From: Cytophagales bacterium Alg240-R148 | Lineage (GTDB): Bacteria; Bacteroidota; Bacteroidia; Cytophagales; Cyclobacteriaceae | Assembly: GCA_900537185.1 (NCBI GenBank) | Contig: LS999830.1 | Location: forward strand, 235,440 to 299,439 | Reading direction: 5' to 3' | Length of the DNA: 64,000 bases | Part shown: positions 9,167 to 18,282 of the stretch, in pieces | Position numbering within the stretch: the first letter of the stretch is position 1 | Layout of the letters: the number at the start of each line of letters is the position of its first letter | Notes under the pieces: generated by a model | What the model was told of the DNA's origin: nothing | The model's input: only the letters and a program-made list of their open reading frames with translations | The model's database searches: none | Made by a program: the position numbers and the translations under genes

Positions 9167-10495
9167 ATGAAAACTAATCAAAAAAATTCAACTCCAATAA
9201 TAGAAGAGAAAACCGGAATAGACAGGAGAACCTTCATGGGCTACTCGGCAGCAGGTATTATTGCTGCTGGGCTTTCTGGAATTAGCAGCTGTACTACAAA
9301 AGAAAGTGCTGCACCAACAAATGAAGTTGTGGCCACTGCTTCTAATGCTGTTAAAAAAGAGTATGCAAAATACTACTTTCCTTACCACAAAAAACCTGCT
9401 ACCGTTCTAGATTTCGGTTTAACGCCAGAACAAGAAGACAGAGCAAAAGCTTTACATGCGAGTCTGTATGTTTTTGATTTTGAGCCAGAAGTGGATTGGT
9501 ACGAAGGGTTGTTTGATAATTTCTTATCCGGTGGTGCAAGAGGCGTTGGTGGTAGTTTTACCATTGATGCAGTGAATTGGGGCAAAGTTCATGGGTATGA
9601 AGATCCTGCCGATTTTGAGGTGACAAAAGAAGACTGGTGGACCAGGGGCAATATGGATGACAACATTGCTTTTATCAAAGAACTAGAAAAAGGCGGTAAA
9701 TGTATGATTTGCCTAAACAGTGCCGATCTAGAAAAAGCAGCGAAAGCAGGAAAAGTAGCCATGATGCTGGATGCGCAACATGGTTATTTTATAGGCAACC
9801 AATTGGACAGGCTCAATGAGTATTATGACAAAGGGCTTAGGCGGGTACAATTGAGTTATAATAGAGCATCTATGCTCGCCACAGGTTGCATGGATCCACG
9901 CGATGGTGGTGTTACTACTTTTGGCAAGGAGGCCATTGCAAGAATGAATGAAATAGGCATTTTGGTAGATACAGGCCATTGCAGTTCCTTTACACTGTTG
10001 GATGCCATAGACGTTTCCTCAAAACCCATAGCGTGTTCGCATGCAGGGCTCAGAAGCATTTCACCCCGCAATCCCAGGACCCATAATGACGAAGGACTAA
10101 AAAAACTAGCAGACAATGGCGGAGTGTTTGGTGTGGTAGGAAGCCCAGGCACCATGGGGGAAGACATGCCACAAGCAGCGGACGTAAAGGATTTTATTCG
10201 ATGTATTGATTATGCGGTGAATTTGATGGGAGAAGACCACGTAGGTTTTGCATTGGATCAGGTTCAAGCCCCTTCATTCAAAGAATTTTTAACTTCTCCA
10301 GATTGGCCAGCGGAAGCAGTAGCCAGTGTCAATGTAGAATATTGGCCTTGGTCCGATATTTTCAAAGGAATGGAGAACCAATCCGGTTATCCCAACCTCA
10401 CCAGAGGCATGGTTGCACTGGGTTATAGCGACGAGAAAATAACAAAAATCATGGGAGGAAATCACATGAGGTTGGTGAAAGAGGTAATTGGGTAA
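9167..10495 (+). CDS. Exported membrane-dipeptidase (peptidase M19)-like protein
   Basis: The N-terminus carries a twin-arginine-like motif (DRRTFMGYS) followed by a hydrophobic run and a Cys (SGISSC), consistent with a Tat-exported lipoprotein. The body is the M19 TIM barrel, which cleaves dipeptides with two metal ions. The histidine ligands appear in VDTGHCSS and ACSHAGLRSISPRNPR. The usual N-terminal HxD pair is not visible (LHASLYVFDF instead), and the bridging Glu position reads LDAQHG with Asp, so activity may be altered. An ATG at 9140 is an alternative start. It heads a run with an exported amidohydrolase and two outer-membrane proteins. Confidence 0.82.
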   Translation: MKTNQKNSTPIIEEKTGIDRRTFMGYSAAGIIAAGLSGISSCTTKESAAPTNEVVATASNAVKKEYAKYYFPYHKKPATVLDFGLTPEQEDRAKALHASLYVFDFEPEVDWYEGLFDNFLSGGARGVGGSFTIDAVNWGKVHGYEDPADFEVTKEDWWTRGNMDDNIAFIKELEKGGKCMICLNSADLEKAAKAGKVAMMLDAQHGYFIGNQLDRLNEYYDKGLRRVQLSYNRASMLATGCMDPRDGGVTTFGKEAIARMNEIGILVDTGHCSSFTLLDAIDVSSKPIACSHAGLRSISPRNPRTHNDEGLKKLADNGGVFGVVGSPGTMGEDMPQAADVKDFIRCIDYAVNLMGEDHVGFALDQVQAPSFKEFLTSPDWPAEAVASVNVEYWPWSDIFKGMENQSGYPNLTRGMVALGYSDEKITKIMGGNHMRLVKEVIG

Positions 10496-10557
10496 ACTGA
10501 AATAACATCGGCGAGTCTGTTTTTTTTGAATGGACTCGTTGGTTTAAACTTTACAAT

Positions 10558-11892
10558 ATGAAAAAGCTAATACTCCTGTTATTTATCGCCTTTGCATATC
10601 AAGGATTTGCACAGACGACACTCATTAAAAACGTCCATATTTTTGATGGTAAAAGTGACAAACTCATCCTAGGTCAAGATGTACTGATTGAGAAAAATTT
10701 AATCGCTAAGATTGGCAAGAATTTAAAAACCCCTAAGGGAGCCACGGTTATTGAAGGGGGTGGAAAAACCTTAATGCCAGGACTGCACGATACCCATACC
10801 CATATATCAATTTTCCGAGAAATATCTGAAACTCGACAGAATTTGAGTTTACTTGCCCATGGTGCTGTAACGGCGGCCAGAGTAGAAGGCATGTTGATGA
10901 ATGGGTTCACGACCATTGTTGATGTTGGTGGCCCTGCCAAATACATGCAAAACATAGTGGAAGCTGGTATTGTACCGGGCCCTAGAATATTCTCTGCCGA
11001 AGCTTTGATTACCCAAACATCGGGCCATGGCGACTTCCGGAGTTTAAATGAGAAACCGCCTTATATGACAGGGGGTACCAACAATGATTACGATTATTAC
11101 GTCACCTATTTGGCCGATTCTCCCGCAGAAGTCACTAGAGGCGTAAGGGAAAACCTTAGAAAAGGAGCCACCCATATTAAAGTGGCAGTTAGCGGGGGGG
11201 TTAGCAGTAATTTTGATCCTTTGCACAGTTTGCAATTTTCGCCTGAAGAAGTAAAAGCTGCAGTTGATGCCGCTGCGGCATGGAAAACAGTGGTAATGAC
11301 ACATGCCTATACAGATGAAGCCGTAAAAATGTCGGTTGAAAATGGCGTCAAAGTAATTTTACATGCACCTTTAATTTCGGATGAAACAGCAAAATTAATG
11401 GCAGAAAATGGCATTTTTATGAATCCAAATCTAGAAGCTGTTTTAGGGTTATCAGATGAAAAAGCACTTTCCATGTTGTCTCCAGCGGCCTATAAAAAAT
11501 GGAAGAGCTTGGCAATGGCCTATCCGGATGCCGTAAAATCTGCGGTGAAATACAAAGTTAAAATGGTTTTTGGGACAGATCTTTTGGCTCCATGGGACCA
11601 AACCATTGAATTTGACGACACAGCAGGAAGAGATTTTTTACAGTTGGTAAAATTTATGTCCAATGCCGAAGCTTTAAAAATGGCTACTTCCAATGCGGCA
11701 GAAATGGAAAGGTTAACTGGCCCTAACAATCCTTGGCAGGAGGGCCCATTGGGTGTTGTACAAGAAGGGGCCTATGCAGATTTATTATTGATTGATGGCA
11801 ACCCGCTTGAAAACATAGAACTCATGATTGACCCAGACAAAAACTTCAAGATTATTATGAAAGACGGTGTTATTTATAAAAACGACTTGTAA
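10558..11892 (+). CDS. Exported imidazolonepropionase-like amidohydrolase
   Basis: The 444-residue protein begins with a Sec signal peptide (MKKLILLLFIAFAYQGFAQ) and has the metal-dependent amidohydrolase fold. The first metal site is HDTHTH near residue 80. A candidate carboxylated Lys is in THIKVAVSGG, two ligand histidines are in VMTHAY and VILHAP, and the catalytic Asp is in FGTDLLAP. Secreted members of this subfamily include Xaa-Pro and Xaa-Arg dipeptidases, so a periplasmic peptidase or cyclic-amide hydrolase is plausible. It follows the M19-like gene by 62 bases and is followed by a terminator-like hairpin. The exact substrate cannot be read from sequence. Confidence 0.85.
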   Translation: MKKLILLLFIAFAYQGFAQTTLIKNVHIFDGKSDKLILGQDVLIEKNLIAKIGKNLKTPKGATVIEGGGKTLMPGLHDTHTHISIFREISETRQNLSLLAHGAVTAARVEGMLMNGFTTIVDVGGPAKYMQNIVEAGIVPGPRIFSAEALITQTSGHGDFRSLNEKPPYMTGGTNNDYDYYVTYLADSPAEVTRGVRENLRKGATHIKVAVSGGVSSNFDPLHSLQFSPEEVKAAVDAAAAWKTVVMTHAYTDEAVKMSVENGVKVILHAPLISDETAKLMAENGIFMNPNLEAVLGLSDEKALSMLSPAAYKKWKSLAMAYPDAVKSAVKYKVKMVFGTDLLAPWDQTIEFDDTAGRDFLQLVKFMSNAEALKMATSNAAEMERLTGPNNPWQEGPLGVVQEGAYADLLLIDGNPLENIELMIDPDKNFKIIMKDGVIYKNDL

Positions 11893-11917
11893 CCAAACAG
11901 AACAATGAAAAACTAAT

Positions 11918-11944
11918 ACCCCTACTATTCTCATAGAGGGGTTT
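11918..11944 (+). terminator. Terminator-like hairpin after amidohydrolase gene
   Basis: ACCCCT (11918-11923), a bulged A, CTAT, loop TCTC, ATAG, then AGGGGT (11937-11942), followed by TTTATTTCT. It lies 26 bases after the amidohydrolase stop and may reduce read-through into the outer-membrane protein genes. Confidence 0.6.
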
Positions 11945-11980
11945 ATTTCTAATTCAAAATAAATTCTAAAACATAACAAA

Positions 11981-12799
11981 ATGAAGTATTTGTTGTCGCT
12001 TTTTATTTTAACAATTTTGAGTAGTAGTTTGATGGCTCAGGAGGAGGAAGAAATGTCAGTAGATGAAATCGCCAAACAAATGTCAAATCCTACATTGCCG
12101 TTATTCAATTTTGCTGTTTTTTATGATTACCAAAAAATGACAGGAAATCTTCCAGGGGCAAGTAGTCAGAACATAAACTTGTTTGCTCTTCAACCACCGT
12201 TGCCGTTCCCGATGAAAAATGGAAAGAATTTGATCATACGCCCGTTAATATCTTTGAATTTTTCTGCTCCTGTTTATGGGGAGAATGGTTTTGAATCTGC
12301 TGGGGGCTTGCATTTTGGTGATATTCCTATTGACATTCTCTATGCAGGTACCAATATGGAAACGGGTGTCCTGTTCGGTTATGGTGCTGTAATGAATCTT
12401 CCAACCGCCTCCTCTAAAGCCTTAAGAGGTGAATTTAGAATCGGTCCCTCTTTGTTAATTGGTAGGATCAAAAAAATGGGAGTAGTATTGGTGATTAACA
12501 ACTCATTCCAATTGACTGGGGAAGGAACTAAGCAGCATATATTAGGTGGGCAATATGTCTTTTTTGCAGGCTTAGGAGGCGGATGGCAGTTCGTGGCTTC
12601 TCCACCTTGGTCTTACAACTGGGAAACAGGAGGGTTGACCCTGCCTATAGGAGGTGGCCCATTCAGAACTTTTATGGTAGGAAAAACACCCGTAAAAGCT
12701 GGGCTGCAATTCAACTACTATGTATCTCAAGAAGATCCGTTTGGGCCCAAATGGGGTTTGAGGTTCAATGTAACACCTAGGTTGAAAAGACCTTGGTAA
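11981..12799 (+). CDS. Outer-membrane protein of unknown function
   Basis: The 272-residue protein has a signal peptide (MKYLLSLFILTILSSSLMAQ) and an acidic EEEEMS segment after cleavage. The remainder is beta-barrel-like, with alternating aromatic and small residues, glycine-rich turns such as GGLHFGDIPIDILYAG and GLGGGWQF, and a C-terminal strand ending KRPW. It resembles small transporter-like outer-membrane proteins but I cannot name the family. It lies between the amidohydrolase and an OprB-like porin with short gaps, so it probably serves the same uptake locus. Confidence 0.75.
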   Translation: MKYLLSLFILTILSSSLMAQEEEEMSVDEIAKQMSNPTLPLFNFAVFYDYQKMTGNLPGASSQNINLFALQPPLPFPMKNGKNLIIRPLISLNFSAPVYGENGFESAGGLHFGDIPIDILYAGTNMETGVLFGYGAVMNLPTASSKALRGEFRIGPSLLIGRIKKMGVVLVINNSFQLTGEGTKQHILGGQYVFFAGLGGGWQFVASPPWSYNWETGGLTLPIGGGPFRTFMVGKTPVKAGLQFNYYVSQEDPFGPKWGLRFNVTPRLKRPW

Positions 12800-12807
12800 T
12801 TTTAATT

Positions 12808-12829
12808 AACTTGATCAGCCAATCAAGTT
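12808..12829 (+). other. Intercistronic hairpin
   Basis: A perfect 8-bp stem, AACTTGAT and ATCAAGTT, with loop CAGCCA lies between the two outer-membrane protein genes. There is no T-tract, so it is more likely an mRNA stabiliser or processing element than a terminator. Confidence 0.4.
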
Positions 12830-12845
12830 GTTCCTGATTTAAACT

Positions 12846-14147
12846 ATGAAATTTCTATATACATTTCTTCTTTTTATTATTACCAGCACCGCATGGGCCC
12901 AAAAGCCGGATTCTATAAAAGTGGATAGAGATTCTACCTTGTCCGGATACAAAGCAGATATTCCTTTTGTTAACCCCACCAACAAAGATGTGGAAATGGC
13001 CTATCAAGACAGGAAGGCATCGGAGTACCGGTTTGACCCGAACCACACACAACCTTGGTTCGATTTTAAACGCCAATTGAATGAGGACACAGGGCTCCAA
13101 ATAAGCAGCAATTATACCGCTACATTTATGGGGGCTTCGTCTACCATTGAGGCTGGCGGTCAAAAAAATGCCATGAGTGCCATTTGGGATTTAACATTGA
13201 AGTGGAATGCCATAAATAGAAACAAAGAAGGATGGAAAGGCACTTTTGTTTATTGGATTGACAGCCGACACGCCTACTACGATGATTTTCCTGTACAGAA
13301 CCTGTACCAAGAAACGGGATCAGCACTTATTCCAGCATTAAAGTTTGGGAAATGGAGTTTGCGTACTTTGGAGTTTTACTACCAACAGCAACTTTTTAGT
13401 CGATTGGCGGTAGTAGTGGGTAAAATTGATATGGCGGATTGGTTTACCTACAATGGTTTGTTGCACCCCATGATGCATTTTTCTGACTTTGGATTTTCAG
13501 TTAATCCGACTGTCAGTTGGTCCAATACTGGTTTGGGTGTTGTAGTTGGTGGCTGGTTGGATAAGAAAAAGCGCTTTGGGCTGGTGGCTGGGTTTAACGA
13601 TGTGGCTGGAGACGATATCACCCAGAACAACTTCTTGGACATGGGGGCTCCATCTTGGGGTGCAGGGAAATTCCTTAAGATGGCTGAATTTAACTATAGC
13701 CCAAAACAAGGTTTGTATTATTTCAATCGACTGAGTATGACTGTTTGGCATTCGGATGCAGGAACTCCTGATGAGACTGGGTGGTTGACCACAGATGCCA
13801 ACCAAGGGTTTAGCGTACAAGGCACCTGGTTTATAAACAACCAACACATTCCGGTTGTTACTTTTGGCTATTCTGAAGGAGCAGGGGCCAATCGCCTTTC
13901 TAAATTGAATGTGAGCGCTATGTATGGCAGAGTGTTTGAAAACCATGATCTTTTTGCGATAGGCTTGAACTATACAGAGTCGGCCATCACAGACAGGTCC
14001 CAGTTGCTTAGTGAAATATTTTATCGGTATACCATATCCAAGGCTTTGGTGGTTACGCCAGTAGCTAAAATTGTGTTGAACCCTGCATTGGACCCAAATA
14101 CCAACAGGTTGTTTTATTATGGATTAAGAACCCGCATTTCTTTTTGA
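12846..14147 (+). CDS. OprB-like carbohydrate-selective porin
   Basis: The 433-residue protein has a signal peptide (cleavage near AWAQ, residue 18) and a barrel with OprB landmarks: a region around LNEDTGLQISSNYTATF, then VVVGKIDMADWFTYNGL, FGFSVNPTVSW and GLVAGFNDVAGD. The C-terminus is a typical last strand ending in Phe (LRTRISF). OprB-type porins pass sugars or other small polar solutes, and here it is likely the entry channel for the substrate or product of the neighbouring exported hydrolases. It is the last plus-strand gene of the cluster; the next gene converges from the opposite strand. Confidence 0.75.
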   Translation: MKFLYTFLLFIITSTAWAQKPDSIKVDRDSTLSGYKADIPFVNPTNKDVEMAYQDRKASEYRFDPNHTQPWFDFKRQLNEDTGLQISSNYTATFMGASSTIEAGGQKNAMSAIWDLTLKWNAINRNKEGWKGTFVYWIDSRHAYYDDFPVQNLYQETGSALIPALKFGKWSLRTLEFYYQQQLFSRLAVVVGKIDMADWFTYNGLLHPMMHFSDFGFSVNPTVSWSNTGLGVVVGGWLDKKKRFGLVAGFNDVAGDDITQNNFLDMGAPSWGAGKFLKMAEFNYSPKQGLYYFNRLSMTVWHSDAGTPDETGWLTTDANQGFSVQGTWFINNQHIPVVTFGYSEGAGANRLSKLNVSAMYGRVFENHDLFAIGLNYTESAITDRSQLLSEIFYRYTISKALVVTPVAKIVLNPALDPNTNRLFYYGLRTRISF

Positions 14148-14168
14148 ATCAATTATTGCCAAAGTAAT

Positions 14169-15770
14169 TTATTGAACTCCTGCATAGGCAATACCCGTCA
14201 GTTGGTGCATGTTGTAATCTAGGGTAGAAAGATCGTTGAAGTTAAACTTGTTGCTGTGGTTGTGCCCACACGAACGGGCGATGACCTTGAGTAAGTTGTT
14301 GGTGGCCCCAAAATAATTGGCCAATTGTTGGGCGGATTGTTCCACAATGAGCCTACTTCTGAGGGTTTCTTTTTGTGTAGCAATGCCAACCGGGCAATTG
14401 TTGGTGTGGCAGGCCCGCATGCCCAAACATCCTATGGCTTGAAGGGCCGCATTGGAAACTGCAATGGCATCGGCCCCTAACATCATGGCCTTGGCAAAAT
14501 CATCTGCCACGCGCAGCCCACCTGTAATCACCAAGGTGACGTCCTTAGCACCTACTTGGTCCAGGTGTCTTCTGGCCCTTGCCAATGCAGGAATTGTTGG
14601 TACATTGATGTTGTCCTTTAGTACTTTGGGGGCCGATCCTGTACCACCACCTCGGCCATCTAAAATAATATAGTCCACCCCAACTTCTAGCGCAAAATCT
14701 AGGTCTTTTTCAATGTGAGATGCCGCAATTTTAAAGCCTATTGGAATACCCCCGGTCTGGGCTCTGACTTCGTCGGCAAATTGTTTGAAATCTTGTGCGG
14801 TGAGCAAATCAGGAAAGGCAGCAGGGGAGATGGCTGTTTCTCCTTTTTGTAAACCACGTACGGCGGCAATTTCTTCGGTTACTTTGTGGCCAGGGAGATG
14901 CCCACCAGTTCCTGTTTTGGCACCTTGCCCGCCTTTAAAATGGAAGGCCTGTGCTTTTTGAACTTTGTCCCAAGAAAATCCAAATTTACCCGAAGCCAGT
15001 TCATAAAAGTAACTAGAATTATTTTCTTGTTCTGCTGGCAACATACCACCTTCACCGCTGCAAATACCAGTACCAGCTAATTCAGCTCCTTTTGCCAGGG
15101 CCAACTTGGCCTCTCTTGATAAAGCCCCAAAACTCATGTCCGATACAAATAGTGGCATGTCCAACTCTAATGGTTTTTTGGACGCAGGCCCAATAATTAC
15201 TTTTGTACCAACAGAATCCTCATCTAAAAGTGGTCTACTGGCCAATTGCGCGGGTAAAAATTGAATGTCTTCCCATTTGGGTAGCAAATTTCGGTCTACG
15301 CCCATGGAAGAAGAAGGACCATGGTGGCCATGGTGTTTCAAACCATTTTGCGCCAAATCTTTGATGTATCCGGTATAGGGTTCCGTAGCTTCTGGATGGG
15401 TGTCTGCATAGGCACCTAGGTATTTTTCCCTGTCAAAGGGTTGCGGGTTATTGGCTATATACTCGTTAATTTCATTTTCTTCCACACATACCCAGCCATC
15501 CTGTACAACAGAGGTGAATTTATGCAGCTTTTCACTGTTGTTGTATTCAGATATTCCTGTGTCTAAGCGGTAGTCCCATCCGTGCAGCCCACATATCAGG
15601 TTGTGTCCGTCTACATGGCCATTGGCCATAAGTGCCCCACGGTGCAAACATCGACCGTAAAAAACCGATACCTGTTGGTCGAATTGCACTACCACCAAAT
15701 CAAGGCCATTTACTAAGCTGTGTTGGGGAGTTCTGTCTTGTAGTTGGGTTGATTCTATTAGTTGGAGCAT
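14169..15770 (-). CDS. Rieske-glutamate synthase FMN-domain fusion protein
   Basis: The protein fuses a Rieske [2Fe-2S] domain to the FMN-binding domain of glutamate synthase. Rieske ligands are C41-H43 and C60-H63 (CLHRG and CGLHGW). From about residue 170 the glutamate synthase barrel follows, with FHFKGGQGAKTGTGGHLPG, GRGGGTGSAP and the Cys-rich cluster motif CLGMRACHTNNCPVG. The glutaminase (class II amidotransferase) domain is absent, so it cannot itself release ammonia from glutamine. The Rieske domain may serve as electron entry. Two direct ACGTA-containing repeats sit immediately before the start. It is monocistronic and converges with the porin gene. Confidence 0.88.
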   Translation of the reverse strand: MLQLIESTQLQDRTPQHSLVNGLDLVVVQFDQQVSVFYGRCLHRGALMANGHVDGHNLICGLHGWDYRLDTGISEYNNSEKLHKFTSVVQDGWVCVEENEINEYIANNPQPFDREKYLGAYADTHPEATEPYTGYIKDLAQNGLKHHGHHGPSSSMGVDRNLLPKWEDIQFLPAQLASRPLLDEDSVGTKVIIGPASKKPLELDMPLFVSDMSFGALSREAKLALAKGAELAGTGICSGEGGMLPAEQENNSSYFYELASGKFGFSWDKVQKAQAFHFKGGQGAKTGTGGHLPGHKVTEEIAAVRGLQKGETAISPAAFPDLLTAQDFKQFADEVRAQTGGIPIGFKIAASHIEKDLDFALEVGVDYIILDGRGGGTGSAPKVLKDNINVPTIPALARARRHLDQVGAKDVTLVITGGLRVADDFAKAMMLGADAIAVSNAALQAIGCLGMRACHTNNCPVGIATQKETLRSRLIVEQSAQQLANYFGATNNLLKVIARSCGHNHSNKFNFNDLSTLDYNMHQLTGIAYAGVQ

Positions 15771-15775
15771 GAAAA

Positions 15776-15793
15776 TACGTTTTAGTACGTTTT
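15776..15793 (-). promoter_or_regulatory. Direct repeat just upstream of the glutamate-synthase-like gene
   Basis: On the minus strand the sequence AAAACGTA occurs twice with a 10-base period, 6 to 23 bases before the ATG. The arrangement ACGTA-CTAAA-ACGTA-TTTTC closely resembles the element before the ureohydrolase gene at 24938-24961. Its position suggests a repressor or translational site. Confidence 0.4.
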
Positions 15794-15951
15794 GTAAAGG
15801 TTGAAACCGAGACGTGGATGTTGTTCTGTATTAATAATTTACAGCTTACGCATCGATTTTCCAAGAAATTGCTAGGAGAGGGGCTTGTCTTGGAAAGAAA
15901 ATAAAGGATAAAAGTGGGCTTTGTCGGTAAGGATACTTTATCTACGCCAGC

Positions 15952-16386
15952 TTATTGTTTAAAATCTTGTAACAATTGCTGGTAATGCAGCCAATCAGGA
16001 TCTTCCCGAAAGGTAATTTCGATTGGGTAGGCTGGCTGGTTGCTCAGTGCCGTTTTTAAATGTTCGAGAAAGTCGTTGGGAGCAGCACAATAGGCAACAA
16101 TTTCTTTAAGGTGGTTGCCGGTGCGGCTGTAAGCATAGGCACAGTAGCCTTTGTCAATCATTAATTCTTTAAAGCTATGTTCCAACGTGGCCATCTGGTG
16201 GTTGGTGGAATCTTCCGGCATACCGTTTTCTTTTCCGTTGTATTTCCAAGCAATGGTTACCAGGTTGGTAAATCTATCTAGTATGGATTTGTTCGGAAGT
16301 TCGTTGATGAACTTAACCGCCACTTGTAGATTGTTTTCGGTGTATTGGCCCAGCACCCCTTGGGCAGAACTTGAATAATTTTTCAT
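15952..16386 (-). CDS. DUF695-like protein
   Basis: A 144-residue soluble protein. The pattern of an early aromatic-basic WKYNGKENGMPED segment, a central LEHSF motif and a late aromatic DPDWLHYQQLLQDF segment resembles DUF695 proteins, whose function is unknown. An upstream ATG at 16425 would overlap the preceding permease gene and add an unlikely hydrophobic N-terminus, so I use the ATG at 16386. It is the last gene after the ABC transporter on the same strand, 25 bases downstream, so it may be co-transcribed without being part of the transporter. Confidence 0.6.
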   Translation of the reverse strand: MKNYSSSAQGVLGQYTENNLQVAVKFINELPNKSILDRFTNLVTIAWKYNGKENGMPEDSTNHQMATLEHSFKELMIDKGYCAYAYSRTGNHLKEIVAYCAAPNDFLEHLKTALSNQPAYPIEITFREDPDWLHYQQLLQDFKQ

Positions 16387-16411
16387 TGGTGGTTCAATAA
16401 GTAAATAAAGC

Positions 16412-17596
16412 TTAAAGTTGTTCAATTACCTTAATTACGATCTCCTCCTTAAAGACTTGGATTATTACCCAAACAAAGCTACAAATAACAATGCTAAATC
16501 CAGATATAATCAAGACTTCCATGGCCAAAAGCTTTTTTATTGTTGTAGAATGACAACCAAGTTTGAACAAGGTCTTTAGTTCATTGGCTCTTAATTTTAA
16601 AGATAAATAAAAGATAAGTAAACAAGCTAAAAAAGTAGTTATGGCCACCACACCGATAAACGTATCTAACAATGCCCTAATTTTAAAGATATTCTCCAAT
16701 AACTTTCCTATTACAGCCTTAGGTTGGACCAATTGAATATTTAAATCGTTTGCAACAAACCTTCCCCTCAGCAAGGTTTCGGACTTTTTATCTTTCGGAA
16801 AAACCAATACGGAAGTCAGCGGATAATCACTAAGGTCTCCATGGAAATGGAAAGAATAAAGGTTCTCTTCATTAATTTCATTGTACTGCAATAATTTGGC
16901 TGTTGCAGTAACCACAGAATCTTTTGATTGGTATACCAAAGAGGGATCTTTGATGGTGGTAACATCTTGATGCCCATGTCCTAACCCTTGAATGATCCAT
17001 GTAGTTTTTATATCTACAAACACTGCAATATCATCAAAAGTATGGCTTGTGTTCAATACGCCTACGATTTTCATTTTTAATGGGTAGATTCCCGCTAAAT
17101 CAAAAACACTTTCAGGTGAAGTAATAATATGGTCACCAACATGTAAATTTAATTTTTCAGCCACCTTTGCACCCAAAACACATTCCCCTAAAATTGTGAA
17201 CTTTCTTCCATATTGTAAATCTAAATTTCTTACTTTAAAATAATTGATGTTGGTTCCAACTACTGGGTAATCTCTTGCGCTAAACCTAGCATACAATGGA
17301 ATTGACTCGGCCAGATCTGAGTTATTAATCTGTTCCATGCTTTTGTTGTCAATTAATTCGGGTAAATCATTGCTGAAATACAATGAATTCATACTTAAGT
17401 CTATGCTGCTCCCTTTGGCTCCTACTATTAAAGGGGTGTTATGGGCCCTTGAAAGCAATTGAAGTTCACATTCTTTCATTATTACGTTCAAGAAAATGGG
17501 CAGGGCTATAATTATTACCAAACAAGTAATTAAGATTATTGATTTTGCTCTAAAATACAAAACGCTTCTCCAAGCCAGAAACAATACATCTTTCAT
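16412..17596 (-). CDS. FtsX/LolE-type ABC permease of a metal-uptake-like cluster
   Basis: The 394-residue permease has the FtsX layout: one N-terminal helix (residues 18-40), a large periplasmic domain (40-300) and three C-terminal helices. The domain contains PLIVGAKGSSIDLSMNSLYF, GECVLGAKVAEKLNLHVGD and the His-bearing GLGHGHQDVTT. This resembles permeases that accompany Zrg-type zinc systems more than LolE or MacB. The start overlaps the ATPase stop by four bases, so the two are translationally coupled. With the ZnuA-like, PpiC-like and HupE-like genes upstream, it likely completes a transporter that couples cytoplasmic ATP hydrolysis to periplasmic metal handling. The substrate is an inference from context. 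Confidence 0.8.
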   Translation of the reverse strand: MKDVLFLAWRSVLYFRAKSIILITCLVIIIALPIFLNVIMKECELQLLSRAHNTPLIVGAKGSSIDLSMNSLYFSNDLPELIDNKSMEQINNSDLAESIPLYARFSARDYPVVGTNINYFKVRNLDLQYGRKFTILGECVLGAKVAEKLNLHVGDHIITSPESVFDLAGIYPLKMKIVGVLNTSHTFDDIAVFVDIKTTWIIQGLGHGHQDVTTIKDPSLVYQSKDSVVTATAKLLQYNEINEENLYSFHFHGDLSDYPLTSVLVFPKDKKSETLLRGRFVANDLNIQLVQPKAVIGKLLENIFKIRALLDTFIGVVAITTFLACLLIFYLSLKLRANELKTLFKLGCHSTTIKKLLAMEVLIISGFSIVICSFVWVIIQVFKEEIVIKVIEQL

Positions 17597-18249
17597 GATA
17601 AAAAATTATTAAAGTCCACTACTCTTTGAAATTTTGGAAGGAGCTCATGGTCATGGGTAACTAGTATTAAACTAGTATTTTCAAATTCCATTACATCAAA
17701 AAGAAGGCGCATAATTTCTTTTTTATTTTTAGGATCCAAATTGCCAGTTGCCTCATCCGCTAAAATTAGTTTGGGTTGGGTTATAATGGACCTGCAAATG
17801 GCTACGCGTTGTTTTTCACCTTGAGACAATTCATTTGGCTTTCTACCTATTATTGAACCAATATTCAACCTGTCGGCCAATTCTTTGGCCCGTGTAATAA
17901 CGGTTGAATCTAATTTAAGTGCACTAGATATTCGATAAGGTAAAATTATGTTTTCAAAACCATTCAAGTATTCTAAAAGCTCGAAATTTTGAAAAACAAA
18001 ACCAATGTTTTGGATTCTAAAATCTCGTCTTTGGTTGTCAGATAAAGTGTTTATTTTATTTTCATTTACTACAATGGACCCTTTTTTAGGAACTAAAATG
18101 CCGGATATCAAATCAAGAAAAGTTGTTTTACCCGAACCACTTGGTCCAATAACCGCCACTTTTTCTCCTTGATTAACATGAAAATCATTTATTTTCAAAG
18201 AAAAATCATTATTTCCATAACTAAAATTTACATTTTCTATTGCAACCAT
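17593..18249 (-). CDS. LolD-type ABC ATPase
   Basis: A 218-residue ATP-binding subunit with Walker A (GPSGSGKTT, near residue 36), Q-loop (FVFQNFELLEYL), signature LSQGEKQR and Walker B (LILADEATGNLD). This is the LolD/MacB/FtsE subfamily that pairs with FtsX-type permeases. It overlaps the permease gene by four bases and starts 33 bases after the HupE-like gene, so it belongs to the same operon. Confidence 0.9.
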   Translation of the reverse strand: MVAIENVNFSYGNNDFSLKINDFHVNQGEKVAVIGPSGSGKTTFLDLISGILVPKKGSIVVNENKINTLSDNQRRDFRIQNIGFVFQNFELLEYLNGFENIILPYRISSALKLDSTVITRAKELADRLNIGSIIGRKPNELSQGEKQRVAICRSIITQPKLILADEATGNLDPKNKKEIMRLLFDVMEFENTSLILVTHDHELLPKFQRVVDFNNFLS

Positions 18250-18282
18250 GGTAAAAACAGTTTTTAATTCATTATAAACACA

